From contig QFXJ01000040.1 of assembly GCA_003402375.1 (NCBI GenBank), positions 62,001 through 126,000 of the forward strand: a stretch of DNA of 64,000 bases, read 5' to 3'. The notes under the pieces were generated by a model that made no database searches, had not been told where the DNA came from, and saw nothing but the letters and a program-made list of their open reading frames with translations. Numbering within the stretch: the first letter of the stretch is position 1; each line of letters starts with the position of its first letter. The DNA comes from Candidatus Nitrotoga sp. CP45. Its GTDB lineage: Bacteria; Pseudomonadota; Gammaproteobacteria; Burkholderiales; Gallionellaceae. Positions 29,044 to 39,773 of the stretch are shown one piece after another. A program made the position numbers and the translations under genes.

Positions 29044-31602
29044 ATGTATAAAAGCACACCGCATATCTTGGAAGTCAGACCTAAAATACCAGCCCGTTTA
29101 GCTCGGCTTGAAGAACTGGCAAATAACTTATGGTATAGCTGGGATCTGCCCACACGTGATTTATTTTCTTATATTCATCGCAAACTGTGGGACGAAGTAG
29201 GTCAAAACCCAAAAGCTTTTCTGCGATGTGTGGACGAACGGTGCCTGATAACTGCCTCGGAAGATCAGATTTTTTTGGATCAATACCATCGTACATTATC
29301 AGCTTACGATAGTTATCATACTAAGCCAGTACGCAATAGCCATGTTGAAGGGTTTGCGGAAAACGATCTGATTGCCTATTTTTGTGCGGAGTTTGGGTTT
29401 CACGAAAGCTTTCCAATTTATTCCGGCGGTTTGGGAATTTTGGCCGGTGACCATTGCAAGTCCGCCAGCGATATGCACTTACCCTTTGTCGGTGTAGGTT
29501 TGCTTTATCGTCAAGGTTATTTCCAACAGACCATAGATGGTGATGGCAACCAAAAAGCTATTTATACAGACTCTGAATTCGAGAGCTTGCCTATTTCATC
29601 AGTATTGAATAGCGATGGTTCAGAGGTCCATGTCAGCGTGGATTTACCGGGGCGCAGAGTGGCAATTAAGGTGTGGAAGGCGCGAGTCGGTAACGTCACT
29701 ATCTATTTGCTGGACACTGATCTTGATGAAAATTCCCAGCAAGATCGTGCCATTACCCACCATCTTTATGGCGGCGACAAATCTATTCGTATTGAACAAG
29801 AAATCGTGCTCGGAATCGGTGGTGCCCGCGCGCTCGGGGCAATGGGCATCAAGCCGAGTGCATGGCACATCAATGAAGGCCATGCCGCCTTTTTGTTGCT
29901 GGAACGCATCCGCATCCTGACGGAACAAGGTATAGAGTTTTCAACTGCACTTGAAGCAGTCGCTGCACATACTGTTTTTACAACGCACACTCCCGTACCG
30001 GCTGGCCATGATCATTTCGACTACGGCATGATGATGTACTATTTTGAAAACTATTATCCACAATTGAAAATCAGCCGCGACGAATTTCTTGCCTTGGGAA
30101 AGGTATCAAATACACTAGATTTTAATATGACCGCGTTGGCAATCCATTGCTCGCGTTTTCAGAATGGCGTATCTCGAATCCATGGCAAAATTTCTGCCAA
30201 AATTTGCGCCGAAATGTGGCCAGAAATTGAACAAGAAGACAATCCCATGAGCCACATTACTAATGGGGTACATATGCCTACATTTCTGGCCAAGGAATGG
30301 TCGGAGGTATTTGTGCGATATCTTGGTTGGGACTGGAGTCAACATGTAGCGGATGCCAGTTTCTGGGAGCGGGTCGATAGTATTCCGGACCATCAATTCT
30401 GGAGCGTGCGCGAATCACTTAAATCGCGAATGCTGCAATTAATCCGTTCCCGAATCAGCCGGCAACATTTCCGCAATCACGGCTCTGAAGCACATCTTGA
30501 CCGTATTTTGAAGTATGCGGATCCAGCCAATCCGAATGTGCTCACTATCGGCTTCGCTCGCCGTTTCGCAACATATAAGCGCGCTGCACTATTGTTTCAA
30601 GATCTGGATTGGCTGCGCCAGATCATGCAGGATTCTGAGCGTCCGGTATTGTTCATTTTTGCCGGAAAAGCACACCCCGCAGATATTCCAGGGCAGGACC
30701 TTATCCGCCAAGTAACGAAAATTTCACGCATGCCGGAATTTGAAGGCAAGATCTTGATGCTGGAAGGCTACGACCTGCGGCTTGCACGTCGTATGGTAGC
30801 CGGGGTAGACGTGTGGTTGAACACCCCCCTGTATCCGCTTGAGGCAAGTGGCACTTCTGGTATGAAGGCAGCCATGAATGGGGTGCTTAACTTGTCGGTA
30901 CTGGATGGCTGGTGGGATGAAGGTTACGATGGCAAGAATGGTTGGGCAATCAAACCAGTTTCAGAGTTTTTACCTGAAGCGCAGCGCAACCGTGAAGAAA
31001 GCCAAACGCTCTATGAATTATTGCAGGACCAGGTCATTCCAACTTATTACAAGCACAACAAGATGGGCTATTCGTCAGAATGGGTAAAGATGTCCAAACG
31101 CTCCATCGCAACCTTGCTGCCGAGCTTCAATTCCACGCGTATGGTGGGTGAGTATGTTGCCAAAACTTACTTACCAGCCACACGGCAGTATCGCAAGTAT
31201 TGCGATACTGCTTTTGAAGGTGCGCGTCAAATTTCCGCTTGGAAAAACACTGTCCGCGAGGCTTGGCCCAGCGTCACAATACGCCGCTTGGGAACCCCTA
31301 AGCAAAGCGTTATGTTCAAAGAAGACGTGCACTTTGAAGTGAGCGTAAACCTGAATGGCCTCAAGTCTACTGACGTGGTGGTCGAAATGTTGATTGGCCA
31401 TGCGTACAATAAGGAAAAGCTTAAGCAGTCGATACGCTACCAGTTTGCAGCACAAGAACTTAGTACAGAAACGGGCGAACATATTTATTCGTTGGTATTG
31501 ACACCGGAACTATGTGGCAAGCTTGAATATCGCATACGGATTTATCCGCGCCACGAAATGCTGACGCATCCATTCGAGATGGGCTTAATGCGCTGGTTGT
31601 AA
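29044..31602 (+). CDS. glgP: Alpha-glucan (glycogen) phosphorylase
   Basis: Releases glucose-1-phosphate from glycogen or maltodextrin using PLP. 852 aa including the N-terminal DUF3417-type extension of the bacterial/archaeal alpha-glucan phosphorylase subfamily (LEELANNLWYSWD). The nucleotide/phosphate site is in the C-terminal half (TIGFARRFATYKRA), and the PLP lysine lies in EASGTSGMKAAMNG. The glycogen synthase gene follows 190 nt later, forming a store-and-release pair. GlgB and GlgC are not in the window. Confidence 0.95.
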   Translation: MYKSTPHILEVRPKIPARLARLEELANNLWYSWDLPTRDLFSYIHRKLWDEVGQNPKAFLRCVDERCLITASEDQIFLDQYHRTLSAYDSYHTKPVRNSHVEGFAENDLIAYFCAEFGFHESFPIYSGGLGILAGDHCKSASDMHLPFVGVGLLYRQGYFQQTIDGDGNQKAIYTDSEFESLPISSVLNSDGSEVHVSVDLPGRRVAIKVWKARVGNVTIYLLDTDLDENSQQDRAITHHLYGGDKSIRIEQEIVLGIGGARALGAMGIKPSAWHINEGHAAFLLLERIRILTEQGIEFSTALEAVAAHTVFTTHTPVPAGHDHFDYGMMMYYFENYYPQLKISRDEFLALGKVSNTLDFNMTALAIHCSRFQNGVSRIHGKISAKICAEMWPEIEQEDNPMSHITNGVHMPTFLAKEWSEVFVRYLGWDWSQHVADASFWERVDSIPDHQFWSVRESLKSRMLQLIRSRISRQHFRNHGSEAHLDRILKYADPANPNVLTIGFARRFATYKRAALLFQDLDWLRQIMQDSERPVLFIFAGKAHPADIPGQDLIRQVTKISRMPEFEGKILMLEGYDLRLARRMVAGVDVWLNTPLYPLEASGTSGMKAAMNGVLNLSVLDGWWDEGYDGKNGWAIKPVSEFLPEAQRNREESQTLYELLQDQVIPTYYKHNKMGYSSEWVKMSKRSIATLLPSFNSTRMVGEYVAKTYLPATRQYRKYCDTAFEGARQISAWKNTVREAWPSVTIRRLGTPKQSVMFKEDVHFEVSVNLNGLKSTDVVVEMLIGHAYNKEKLKQSIRYQFAAQELSTETGEHIYSLVLTPELCGKLEYRIRIYPRHEMLTHPFEMGLMRWL

Positions 31603-31791
31603 TTCCAATTGCACTTCAGAGGTAGCGCTGTCTTGGTTACCTCGTTTATTTTTAGCCGTGCAATGTTGCTTTTACCATTTTTAAGTGGCTTACCTTCATC
31701 ACCAAGGTTAACTTCCACCGCAACTGGAGATTGCAACTTTGCTCGTTAGCCGTTAATTTGTTCTACCTTAAGAATTGAAATTGGAATAACG

Positions 31792-33237
31792 ATGCGGGTA
31801 TTGTTTGCCACTTCTGAAGTTGCACCACTAATCAAAACTGGCGGCTTGGCCGATGTCAGTGCCTCACTACCAGCGGCGCTGAGTGGGATGGGAGTGGATG
31901 TGCGCATATTGTTGCCAGGTTACCCGCAAGTTTTAAAGGCGTTGCCACATCGTCAGGCCGCTACCAATATTCCCATTCAGCCCGGTTTCCCTGCGGCACG
32001 ACTGCTGGTTAGTTTGTTGCCTAATGGCGTTCCTCTGTTAGTGATTGAATGTGCCGAGCTGTATGAACGGGGTGGGGGAGCATATCAAGATGAACATGGT
32101 CTCGACTGGCCAGATAACGCCCTACGATTTGGACTGCTATCAAAAATTGCTGCATTGCTGAGCTGTGCAGACTCCCCGCTTGACTGGAAGCCCGATATAG
32201 TTCATTGCAATGACTGGCAAACAGGACTGACCCCAGCTTATCTGCATTTTTCAGATGGTGCGGTACCTTGTGTAATGACCGTGCATAATCTTGCATTTCA
32301 AGGCGTATTCCCACCGCAAGTAGTTACGGAACTGGGGTTGCCCGCTGAGTGTTTTCAGCCTGACGGCGTAGAGTTTTACGGTAACCTGTCTTTCATGAAG
32401 GCAGGTTTGCATTATGCCGATCACATCACTACCGTGAGTCCTTCTTATGCCAACGAAATTCAAACCGACGCGCTGGGATTCGGTCTGCAAGGTCTGCTAG
32501 CTTACCGGCGCGAAGCTTTGACAGGCATTCTGAATGGTATCGATACCACAGAGTGGAACCCCGCCACCGACCCTAACTTGGTTCATTCTTATGATGCCAC
32601 TGATATAAGCGGAAAATCCGCCAATAAACGCGAGTTACAAAAACATATGGGGTTGCATATTGATCCAGACCTGCCATTGTTCGGATTAGTGGGTCGATTT
32701 ACTCCTCAGAAGGGTGTGGATCTGGTACTGGAAATTGCATCACAATTAATTACCTTGCCAGCGCAACTGATATTGCTTGGTAATGGCGATGTGGAAATGC
32801 AGCGGACTGCACTGGAGCTTTCGCATCAATATTCCGGCCAGATCAGTGCTTACGTTGGTTTCGATGAGGCCTTGTCACATTTGATAGAAGCAGGTGCAGA
32901 CATTTTTTTAATGCCATCGCGTTTTGAGCCATGTGGACTAAGCCAGATGTATAGCCAACGCTATGGTACGCCGCCAGTGGTGCATGCGACTGGCGGCCTG
33001 ATTGACACAGTATTGGATTGCAACGCAGTTTCACTAGAACAGGGCGTTGCCAGCGGTTTCGTATTTCACAGCATGGATACGTCCAGCCTGTTGGCTACGG
33101 CACAACGTGCCGTGATGGCTTATCATGACAAGAAAATCTGGCGCACATTGCAGCGCAATTGCATGGTCAAGGATTTTAGCTGGCGTCAGAGTGCCACAGC
33201 CTACTTTGACATCTATACACAATTGATACGGCGATAA
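31792..33237 (+). CDS. glgA: Glycogen synthase
   Basis: GT5 glycosyltransferase that extends alpha-1,4-glucan chains from ADP-glucose. 481 aa. The ADP-glucose-binding motif is IKTGGLADV near the N terminus, with VGRFTPQKGVDL and the C-terminal FEPCGLSQMYSQRYGTPPVV catalytic/phosphate region. Length and motifs are standard. Confidence 0.96.
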   Translation: MRVLFATSEVAPLIKTGGLADVSASLPAALSGMGVDVRILLPGYPQVLKALPHRQAATNIPIQPGFPAARLLVSLLPNGVPLLVIECAELYERGGGAYQDEHGLDWPDNALRFGLLSKIAALLSCADSPLDWKPDIVHCNDWQTGLTPAYLHFSDGAVPCVMTVHNLAFQGVFPPQVVTELGLPAECFQPDGVEFYGNLSFMKAGLHYADHITTVSPSYANEIQTDALGFGLQGLLAYRREALTGILNGIDTTEWNPATDPNLVHSYDATDISGKSANKRELQKHMGLHIDPDLPLFGLVGRFTPQKGVDLVLEIASQLITLPAQLILLGNGDVEMQRTALELSHQYSGQISAYVGFDEALSHLIEAGADIFLMPSRFEPCGLSQMYSQRYGTPPVVHATGGLIDTVLDCNAVSLEQGVASGFVFHSMDTSSLLATAQRAVMAYHDKKIWRTLQRNCMVKDFSWRQSATAYFDIYTQLIRR

Positions 33238-33460
33238 TTGCATTTAACGCAGCTTCATTCAGCATTCCGCTTCCGTCCAGTTTTCCTTCAGTACCCAGTG
33301 CGTGATTTCGGCTTTTAATTTGTATTTACCGTCGTAACTGGCGTGAACTATAGGTAGAAAAAATTCAGTAACGATGCTAAATTTTTTTACGGGTGAAACT
33401 TATAGTCATTATTGATGTCTGCCTATAGCCTTAAAATGCATTTGGAGAATTGAAATTAAC

Positions 33461-34717
33461 ATGCAATTGCATAGCTTACATATTCGTGTATGGTGGTCGA
33501 TCTTTTTACTAATCGCTATCACCCCATCCTATGCGGCGACATTATTGACTTTAAATGAAGCATTGCGTCTCGCAACCATATACAGTCCAACGCTCGCTGA
33601 TGTAACAGCCCAAGAGCGTGGCGCGCATGCCGCTCTCACTACGGCGCGGGCCTATCCCAATCCCGATCTTCAAGTCGGGGCTGGGAGTTCTCTTTCAAAG
33701 CATTTAAGTATCCCGAACGGGCATACCCGCGTAGCTGGATTATCCCAGCTGGTCGAACTGCCCTCCGTGCGTGCCGCGCGACGGCAGGGCGCAGAAGCTG
33801 GAATCACCGCCAGTGCAGCGGTAGTGTCGGATGCGCAAATAAATCTGCGTACCTCAGTAACGCAAGCTTTTTTCGATGTATTGCGTCGTCAAGAGGAAGT
33901 CAAGCTCGCTACGGTCAATCATGAGTTACTCATGCAAATTCGCGACAGGGTTAAACTCAAGGTCAAAGTTGGAGAGTCTCCGCGCTTTGAATTGGTGAAA
34001 GCAGACGTCGAAGCATTGGCTGCAAAGAGTGCCGTTAATAGTGCTGAACTACGCATCACCCAAGCCCGCGATCGGCTGCGGGCACTCATTGGCGCGCCGC
34101 TTGCGGGGAATTTCGAAGTGGCACAGGAACCGTTACTACCCCCCGATCTGCCAACTCTGGAAGAGCTACGTAAAGATTTATTGGAGCGTCAGCCATTACT
34201 TAAAGTGGCGGACGCCCAAACCCGTCGGGCGCAAGCGCGAGTGCAACTAGAGCGCAACCTGCGTTTCCCACAGCCCACCATTACGGTAGGCTCCAACCAA
34301 GATCCGGATTGGAAACAGTGGCAAGTCGGCGTGAGCCTGCCCTTGCCGTTATGGAATCGTCGTCAGGGCCCCATCGGCGAGGCCGTCGCAGGGCTTGATC
34401 GGGCTGAGGCGGAGAAGCGGCAGATAAGCATCAGTCTACTGGGAGTTCTGGACCAGGCTTACGGCCGATACCAGATTGCCAAAAATCAAGTAAAGATATT
34501 CGAGACCGGCTTGATGCACGATGCCGAAAATGCCATGAAGGTAGCCGAAGCGGCTTATCGCTATGGTGAGCGTGGCATTCTTGATTTTCTGGACGCCCAG
34601 CGTGTTTTGCGCACCACCCGCCTCGATTATCTAAATGCCCGTTACGAACTGCAAGCCGCACTTATTGAAATTGCCCGGTTACGCGCCATTCCCTCCAATG
34701 CCGGTGAAATATTATGA
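33461..34717 (+). CDS. Outer-membrane efflux protein, TolC/CzcC family
   Basis: Outer-membrane channel of a three-component heavy-metal efflux pump. 418 aa with a signal peptide ending SYAAT and two OEP repeats (about 45-220 and 235-410), long amphipathic coiled-coil helices rich in Ala, Gln and Glu. It overlaps the adaptor gene by 4 nt. The 223 nt upstream hold its promoter region; no metal-regulator gene is adjacent. Confidence 0.9.
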   Translation: MQLHSLHIRVWWSIFLLIAITPSYAATLLTLNEALRLATIYSPTLADVTAQERGAHAALTTARAYPNPDLQVGAGSSLSKHLSIPNGHTRVAGLSQLVELPSVRAARRQGAEAGITASAAVVSDAQINLRTSVTQAFFDVLRRQEEVKLATVNHELLMQIRDRVKLKVKVGESPRFELVKADVEALAAKSAVNSAELRITQARDRLRALIGAPLAGNFEVAQEPLLPPDLPTLEELRKDLLERQPLLKVADAQTRRAQARVQLERNLRFPQPTITVGSNQDPDWKQWQVGVSLPLPLWNRRQGPIGEAVAGLDRAEAEKRQISISLLGVLDQAYGRYQIAKNQVKIFETGLMHDAENAMKVAEAAYRYGERGILDFLDAQRVLRTTRLDYLNARYELQAALIEIARLRAIPSNAGEIL

Positions 34718-35865
34718 AACGTATGTTCTTACCAGTTTTAATCTTCCTTCTATCTATCGCTATGCTGATTGGTTGCAAGGGCAAGGAAACGCCACTTTCC
34801 GCTGCGGTTCCGGTCAATGATCCATCGGTGGTAAAGGTTGCACCGGAATTTCTCAAGCGTCTGACAGTCACCCTTGCTAGCGAAGGTGATGTGGCGGAGA
34901 CCTTGCGCGTACCGGCCCGCGTTGAAGTTGACGAACATCGGGTAGCGCGCATCGGCGCTGCCGTAACGGGACGTGTAACTGAGATCCATGCATTTCTTGG
35001 TCAAACGGTAAAACGCGGCGATGTGTTAACCACACTGAATAGCACCGAGCTGGCTACTGCCCAGCTCGCCTATCTCAAGGCTTTATCCCATGAATCGTTG
35101 CAGCGTCGAGCGGAGGAGCGGGCACGATTACTGTTCGCTGCTGATGTTATAGGCGAAGCTGAACTGCAAAAGCGCGAGGCTGATTTAGTCCAGGCCCACG
35201 CCGAGCTGCACGCTTCCCACGAACAGCTCAAGGTGCTCGGTATGGCAAAAAGCGCCATTACCAAACTGGCGGCTACCCGTCGGGTGAATTCCATGTCCTC
35301 CATTATTGCCACTCTCGACGGAGTAGTGATTGAGCGTACGGTAACATCAGGCCAAGTAGTGCAACCGGCGGAAGCGCTTTTTACCGTAGCCGATCTATCC
35401 CACGTTTGGCTGGTGGCCGAGGTGACCGAACAGCAGGCTGCCCTGGTGAAGGTAGGTGAGGTGGTGCAAGCTGAGATTCCGGCGTTGGACGGAAAACGTA
35501 TTGAAGGGCGACTAATTTTTGTCGCCGACACCGTTAATCCCGATAGACGAACGGTGAAGGTGCGTATGGACGCAGCGAATCATGAGCGCGTGCTCAAGCC
35601 GGAAATGCTTGCCTCGATGCTGATTTTGGTTAAATCCCAGCGTCGCCTGGTGGTGCCAGCTGCGGCGGTGGTGCGGGAGGATAACAAGGATCATGTTTTC
35701 GTCCAGCTAGATGACAAACGCTTCCAGTTGCGGCGTGTTCTGCTTGGACAAGAAAGCCATGGTTATTTCCCAGTGCTGGAGGGCATCAAAATAGGTGAGC
35801 GTATTGTCACACAAGGCGGTTTTCATCTAAACAACGAGCGCAAGCGAGAAGAGCTGGGAGGCTAA
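34714..35865 (+). CDS. RND efflux periplasmic adaptor, CzcB/CusB family
   Basis: Membrane-fusion subunit joining pump and channel. 383 aa. A lipoprotein signal with lipobox MLIGC (Cys near residue 22) anchors it. The order is barrel-sandwich/lipoyl half (RIGAAVTGRVTEIHAFLGQTV), alpha-hairpin (about 105-165), second lipoyl half, beta-barrel and membrane-proximal domain. There is no His-rich N-terminal metal-binding segment. The pump gene starts one base after the stop. Confidence 0.9.
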   Translation: MKRMFLPVLIFLLSIAMLIGCKGKETPLSAAVPVNDPSVVKVAPEFLKRLTVTLASEGDVAETLRVPARVEVDEHRVARIGAAVTGRVTEIHAFLGQTVKRGDVLTTLNSTELATAQLAYLKALSHESLQRRAEERARLLFAADVIGEAELQKREADLVQAHAELHASHEQLKVLGMAKSAITKLAATRRVNSMSSIIATLDGVVIERTVTSGQVVQPAEALFTVADLSHVWLVAEVTEQQAALVKVGEVVQAEIPALDGKRIEGRLIFVADTVNPDRRTVKVRMDAANHERVLKPEMLASMLILVKSQRRLVVPAAAVVREDNKDHVFVQLDDKRFQLRRVLLGQESHGYFPVLEGIKIGERIVTQGGFHLNNERKREELGG

Positions 35866-35866
35866 T

Positions 35867-38800
35867 ATGTTGGAATCCCTGATTCAGGCTGCGCTCAAAC
35901 AGCGTTTGGTGCTTGTCGTGGTGGCGGTATGCTTGGTGGCATTCGGACTGGACGCGACGCGGAAGCTGTCAGTGGATGCTTTTCCAGACGTGACCAACGT
36001 ACAAGTGCAGATTGCCACTGAGGCTTTGGGCCGTTCACCCGAGGAAGTCGAACGCTTCGTTACCGTGCCGTTGGAAATGGCCATGACCGGCCTGCCGGGC
36101 TTGGAGGAAATGCGCTCGCTCAATAAACCGGGGCTATCGCTGATTACGCTGGTGTTCACCGATGCGACCAATGTCTATTTTGCGCGCCAGCTGGTAATGG
36201 AGCGCCTGATCGAGGTAGGCGGGCGTATGCCGCAGGGCGTGACGCCCGTGCTCGGCCCGCTGTCTACCGGATTAGGTGAGGTTTATCAGTACACGTTGGA
36301 GCACCCGGACGACGGTAATCGGGTGCTTAGCCAAGAAGAGTTGACCAAACGTCGCATTACTCAGGATTGGGTGGTACGGCCACTGCTGCGTGGCATTCCT
36401 GGCGTGGCGGAGATCAATTCCCAAGGTGGCTACGTCAAGCAGTATCAAGCGTTGGTGAATCCAGACCGCATGAGGCATTACAAGGTGACCCTGCAGGAAG
36501 TGTATCAGGCCCTTGCCCGCAACAATGCCAACTCTGGCGGCGGCGTTTTGCCCCATTACGCTGAGCAATATTTGATTCGCGGCGTAGGCCTGATAAAAAC
36601 CTTGGACGATATCCGTATGATCGTACTCAAGGAGCAGAGTGGCGTGCCGGTGTTCATGCGTGATGTCGCTGAAGTAACCATCGGTCACGAGGTGCGCTAT
36701 GGCGCATTACTTAAGAATGGGATCACCGAGTCGGTGGGCGGAATAGTGATGATGATCCGCGCCGGTAACGCCAAAGAAATCGTGAGCCGGGTCAAGCAAA
36801 GGGTCGCAGAAATCAACGATAAGGGAATGCTTCCCGGCGGCCTCAAAATCATTCCATACTACGACCGTAGCGAGCTGGTGGACGCTGCTTTGAAAACTGT
36901 AATGAAAGTGTTACTCGAGGGTGTGATTCTAGTCATCATCGTGCTGTTTCTTTTCCTCGGTGATGTGCGCTCATCCCTGATCGTAGTTGCATCCCTGCTC
37001 CTGACGCCGCTGATCACCTTCATGGTGATGAACCATTATGGCCTGTCCGCCAATCTGATGTCCCTCGGCGGCCTCGCTATTGCCACCGGTTTGATTGTGG
37101 ACGGTTCGGTGGTGGTGGTGGAAAATACTTTTCAGCGCCTCGCGGAGCGCAAAGATATCAGCCGGATGCAGGTAGTCCTTGAAGCGGCATCGGAGGTAGC
37201 CACACCAGTCATTTTTGGTATATCTATTATCATTCTGGTATTCCTGCCCCTCATGACGCTAGAGGGCATGGAAGGCAAAATGTTCGCTCCACTTGCATAC
37301 ACCATCGCTATCGCCCTTTTCGTATCGCTAATTCTGGCACTTACCCTAACCCCAGTTCTGTGCTCATACCTGTTAAAAGGGAAAGAAGAGCACGATACCC
37401 GCATAGTTGCCTTTATGAAGAAGCCTTACCTGAGACTGTTGGATTGGACGCTGACTAACGGCAAGAAGACCATCCTCATATCAGGAGGGGTATTCGTCGG
37501 AGCCTTGCTGCTCCTACCTTTGCTCGGCACGGCGTTCATTCCCGAGATGAAGGAAGGTTCTATCGTACCCGGCATAAATCGCGTACCCAATATTTCGCTT
37601 GAGGAATCCATCAAGCTAGAAATGGAGGCGATGCGGATGGTGATGCAGGTACCGGGGGTGAAATCCGCTTTTTCTGGCGTTGGCCGTGGTGAGAGTCCCG
37701 CCGATTCGCAAAGTCAGAATGAATCTACCCCGATAGTCAGTCTCAAACCCCGTGACGAGTGGCCTAAAGGGTGGACACAGGACGACATTGCTGACGCTAT
37801 CCGGGAGAAGGTCAAAACTTTGCCCGGGGTACAGATTGTAATGGCCCAGCCGATTTCCGACCGGGTTGACGAGATGGTCACCGGAGTGCGCTCCGATGTG
37901 GCGATCAAATTGTTCGGCGATGATATAGACATGCTCAAATTGAAGGCCGACGCAATCGCCAAAGTGGCAACTTCAATCAAGGGAGCGCAGGATCTGCGCG
38001 TAGAAAGGGTTACCGGGCAGCAGTATTTGTCTATCAATATCGATCGTCAAGCCATTGCTCGCCACGGCCTCAACGTAGCTGATATCAATGACGTGATCGA
38101 GACCGCTATCGGCGGCAGGACAACCACTGAAATCTTTGAGGGCGAGCGCCGCTTTAGCGCCGTGGTACGTTTACCAGAAAGCTTCCGCAACAACTTGGGA
38201 GAGATCCATGGCCTGCGCGTTATCTCGCCCAATGGCGCACACGTGGCTCTGGAAGATTTGGCCACCATCAGTATTTTGGACGGGCCAGCGCAGATTAGCC
38301 GGGAGAAGGCTAAACGCCGTATCGTGGTGGGGGTGAACGTGAAGGGTCGTGACTTAGGCGGTTTCGTCGCCGAACTGCAGTTGGCTGTAGATGCCAAGGT
38401 CAAACTCCCCGAGGGTTATTACTTGGAATGGGGTGGTCAGTTTCAGAACATGGAGCGGGCGATGGGTCACTTGATGGTCATCGTTCCTGTAACGATCGCT
38501 GCGATTTTCTTCCTTTTGTTCCTGCTATTCGGTTCCCTGCGCTACGCCTCGCTTATTATCATGGTGCTGCCTTTCGCTTCGATAGGCGGCGTGGTGTCCC
38601 TGTTTTTAACAGGCGAGTATTTGTCAGTTCCCGCCTCAGTCGGTTTCATTGCCCTATGGGGGATCGCAGTGCTAAATGGTGTGGTGTTGGTGTCCTATAT
38701 CCGCACCTTGCGGGAAAAAGGTATGTCCCAGACGGATGCCGTAATTCAAGGTTGCCGGCAGCGCTTTCGTCCAGTGCTGATGACCGCCACGGTAGCGATG

Positions 38801-38962
38801 CTGGGGCTTATCCCCATGCTGTTCGCTACAGGCCCAGGATCTGAAGTACAACGCCCCCTCGCTATCGTGGTAATCGGTGGCCTGGTTACCTCCACTTTGC
38901 TTACGTTGGTGGTGCTGCCGACTTTGTATAAGTGGTTTGAGGAAAAAACCGTTGCGGCGTAA
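35867..38962 (+). CDS. Heavy-metal efflux RND pump, CzcA/CusA family
   Basis: Proton-driven inner-membrane pump. 1031 aa with 12 transmembrane helices in two halves and two large periplasmic loops. The TM4 proton-relay region reads LAIATGLIVDGSVVVVEN, with the Asp at about residue 412 and the Glu before Asn retained. The DFG Asp typical of Zn/Co/Cd pumps (HME1) is replaced by an Ala-Ile-Ala run. The substrate is therefore uncertain: it is not a textbook CzcA, nor does it show the DAAIVMIEN signature of Cu/Ag CusA. Confidence 0.92.
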   Translation: MLESLIQAALKQRLVLVVVAVCLVAFGLDATRKLSVDAFPDVTNVQVQIATEALGRSPEEVERFVTVPLEMAMTGLPGLEEMRSLNKPGLSLITLVFTDATNVYFARQLVMERLIEVGGRMPQGVTPVLGPLSTGLGEVYQYTLEHPDDGNRVLSQEELTKRRITQDWVVRPLLRGIPGVAEINSQGGYVKQYQALVNPDRMRHYKVTLQEVYQALARNNANSGGGVLPHYAEQYLIRGVGLIKTLDDIRMIVLKEQSGVPVFMRDVAEVTIGHEVRYGALLKNGITESVGGIVMMIRAGNAKEIVSRVKQRVAEINDKGMLPGGLKIIPYYDRSELVDAALKTVMKVLLEGVILVIIVLFLFLGDVRSSLIVVASLLLTPLITFMVMNHYGLSANLMSLGGLAIATGLIVDGSVVVVENTFQRLAERKDISRMQVVLEAASEVATPVIFGISIIILVFLPLMTLEGMEGKMFAPLAYTIAIALFVSLILALTLTPVLCSYLLKGKEEHDTRIVAFMKKPYLRLLDWTLTNGKKTILISGGVFVGALLLLPLLGTAFIPEMKEGSIVPGINRVPNISLEESIKLEMEAMRMVMQVPGVKSAFSGVGRGESPADSQSQNESTPIVSLKPRDEWPKGWTQDDIADAIREKVKTLPGVQIVMAQPISDRVDEMVTGVRSDVAIKLFGDDIDMLKLKADAIAKVATSIKGAQDLRVERVTGQQYLSINIDRQAIARHGLNVADINDVIETAIGGRTTTEIFEGERRFSAVVRLPESFRNNLGEIHGLRVISPNGAHVALEDLATISILDGPAQISREKAKRRIVVGVNVKGRDLGGFVAELQLAVDAKVKLPEGYYLEWGGQFQNMERAMGHLMVIVPVTIAAIFFLLFLLFGSLRYASLIIMVLPFASIGGVVSLFLTGEYLSVPASVGFIALWGIAVLNGVVLVSYIRTLREKGMSQTDAVIQGCRQRFRPVLMTATVAMLGLIPMLFATGPGSEVQRPLAIVVIGGLVTSTLLTLVVLPTLYKWFEEKTVAA

Positions 38963-39106
38963 TTAAAATAAACAAAAGATATCGAAGGTGTCGTGGCCCG
39001 GTTTAATCTGATGGGGGATTATTGAAATAGCCGACGTTATAGTTTACTAATTCAAATAGGGTAGAGGCGGCTATACTATCAATTCATCGCATTAAAATTT
39101 ACGACC

Positions 39107-39610
39107 ATGATTGAAATAACCCTTGCCACAATCATCATCACGATTATCGTAGTTCTCACACTGCGCAATACCAAACACGCCGTGCTTGAAAATCCGGTCA
39201 TTCTCAACCGCACAGGGCAGTATCACGCTATCTTGGCGCCCAAGCTCAATATTGCTCAAACATTTATTGAAGCCATCGCTAAGCAGATACCCGGCCCGCG
39301 TGACGCAAGCCAAAACAGCGCAACGCAATGTTTCGAGGTGCGCGACCCACAAGCCGCTGCAATTGGCCACGAACTCTATTTACTCGCTATCACAATGCGT
39401 AACGGCATGTTGTATTTTCAGGCTATCGTTCCACGCCCATTGATCAATGATCAAGATAGCCATTTCAATATGCTGATGGAATCAGCCCACGGCGCTCTTA
39501 CAGACATTACTGCTACGGGTATGCACAGCACAGAGATGGATGAGCGCATCATTACGGCAATAGATACCGCAGCCCGAAAATTGGGCATCGGTATAAAACA
39601 GCAGGTGTGA
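39107..39610 (+). CDS. Hypothetical protein with N-terminal membrane anchor
   Basis: 167 aa. Residues about 3-20 form a hydrophobic helix (ITLATIIITIIVVLTL); the rest is a soluble alpha/beta domain with no motif I recognise. It stands alone between the RND operon and the convergent methyltransferase. Codon use looks like that of its neighbours, so it is probably a real gene. Confidence 0.65.
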   Translation: MIEITLATIIITIIVVLTLRNTKHAVLENPVILNRTGQYHAILAPKLNIAQTFIEAIAKQIPGPRDASQNSATQCFEVRDPQAAAIGHELYLLAITMRNGMLYFQAIVPRPLINDQDSHFNMLMESAHGALTDITATGMHSTEMDERIITAIDTAARKLGIGIKQQV

Positions 39611-39750
39611 TTCAAATGTAAAACAGGGAGACATAGTTGCTCCCAATTTCCAGCGGTAATTTGTATGGATAACTCGACAATTGCTGCTACTTGCCGATTC
39701 GTTATATAGAGTTAAATTTTGGAAAGCACTCGATTAACTTTATCGTCAAT

Positions 39751-39769
39751 GCTATTTTTAGCAAATAGC
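39751..39769. terminator. Small stem-loop between convergent genes
   Basis: GCTATTT at 39751-39757 pairs with AAATAGC at 39763-39769, just beyond the stop of the methyltransferase gene. T-runs are weak; terminator function is likely from position only. Confidence 0.35.
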
Positions 39770-39773
39770 CGTG

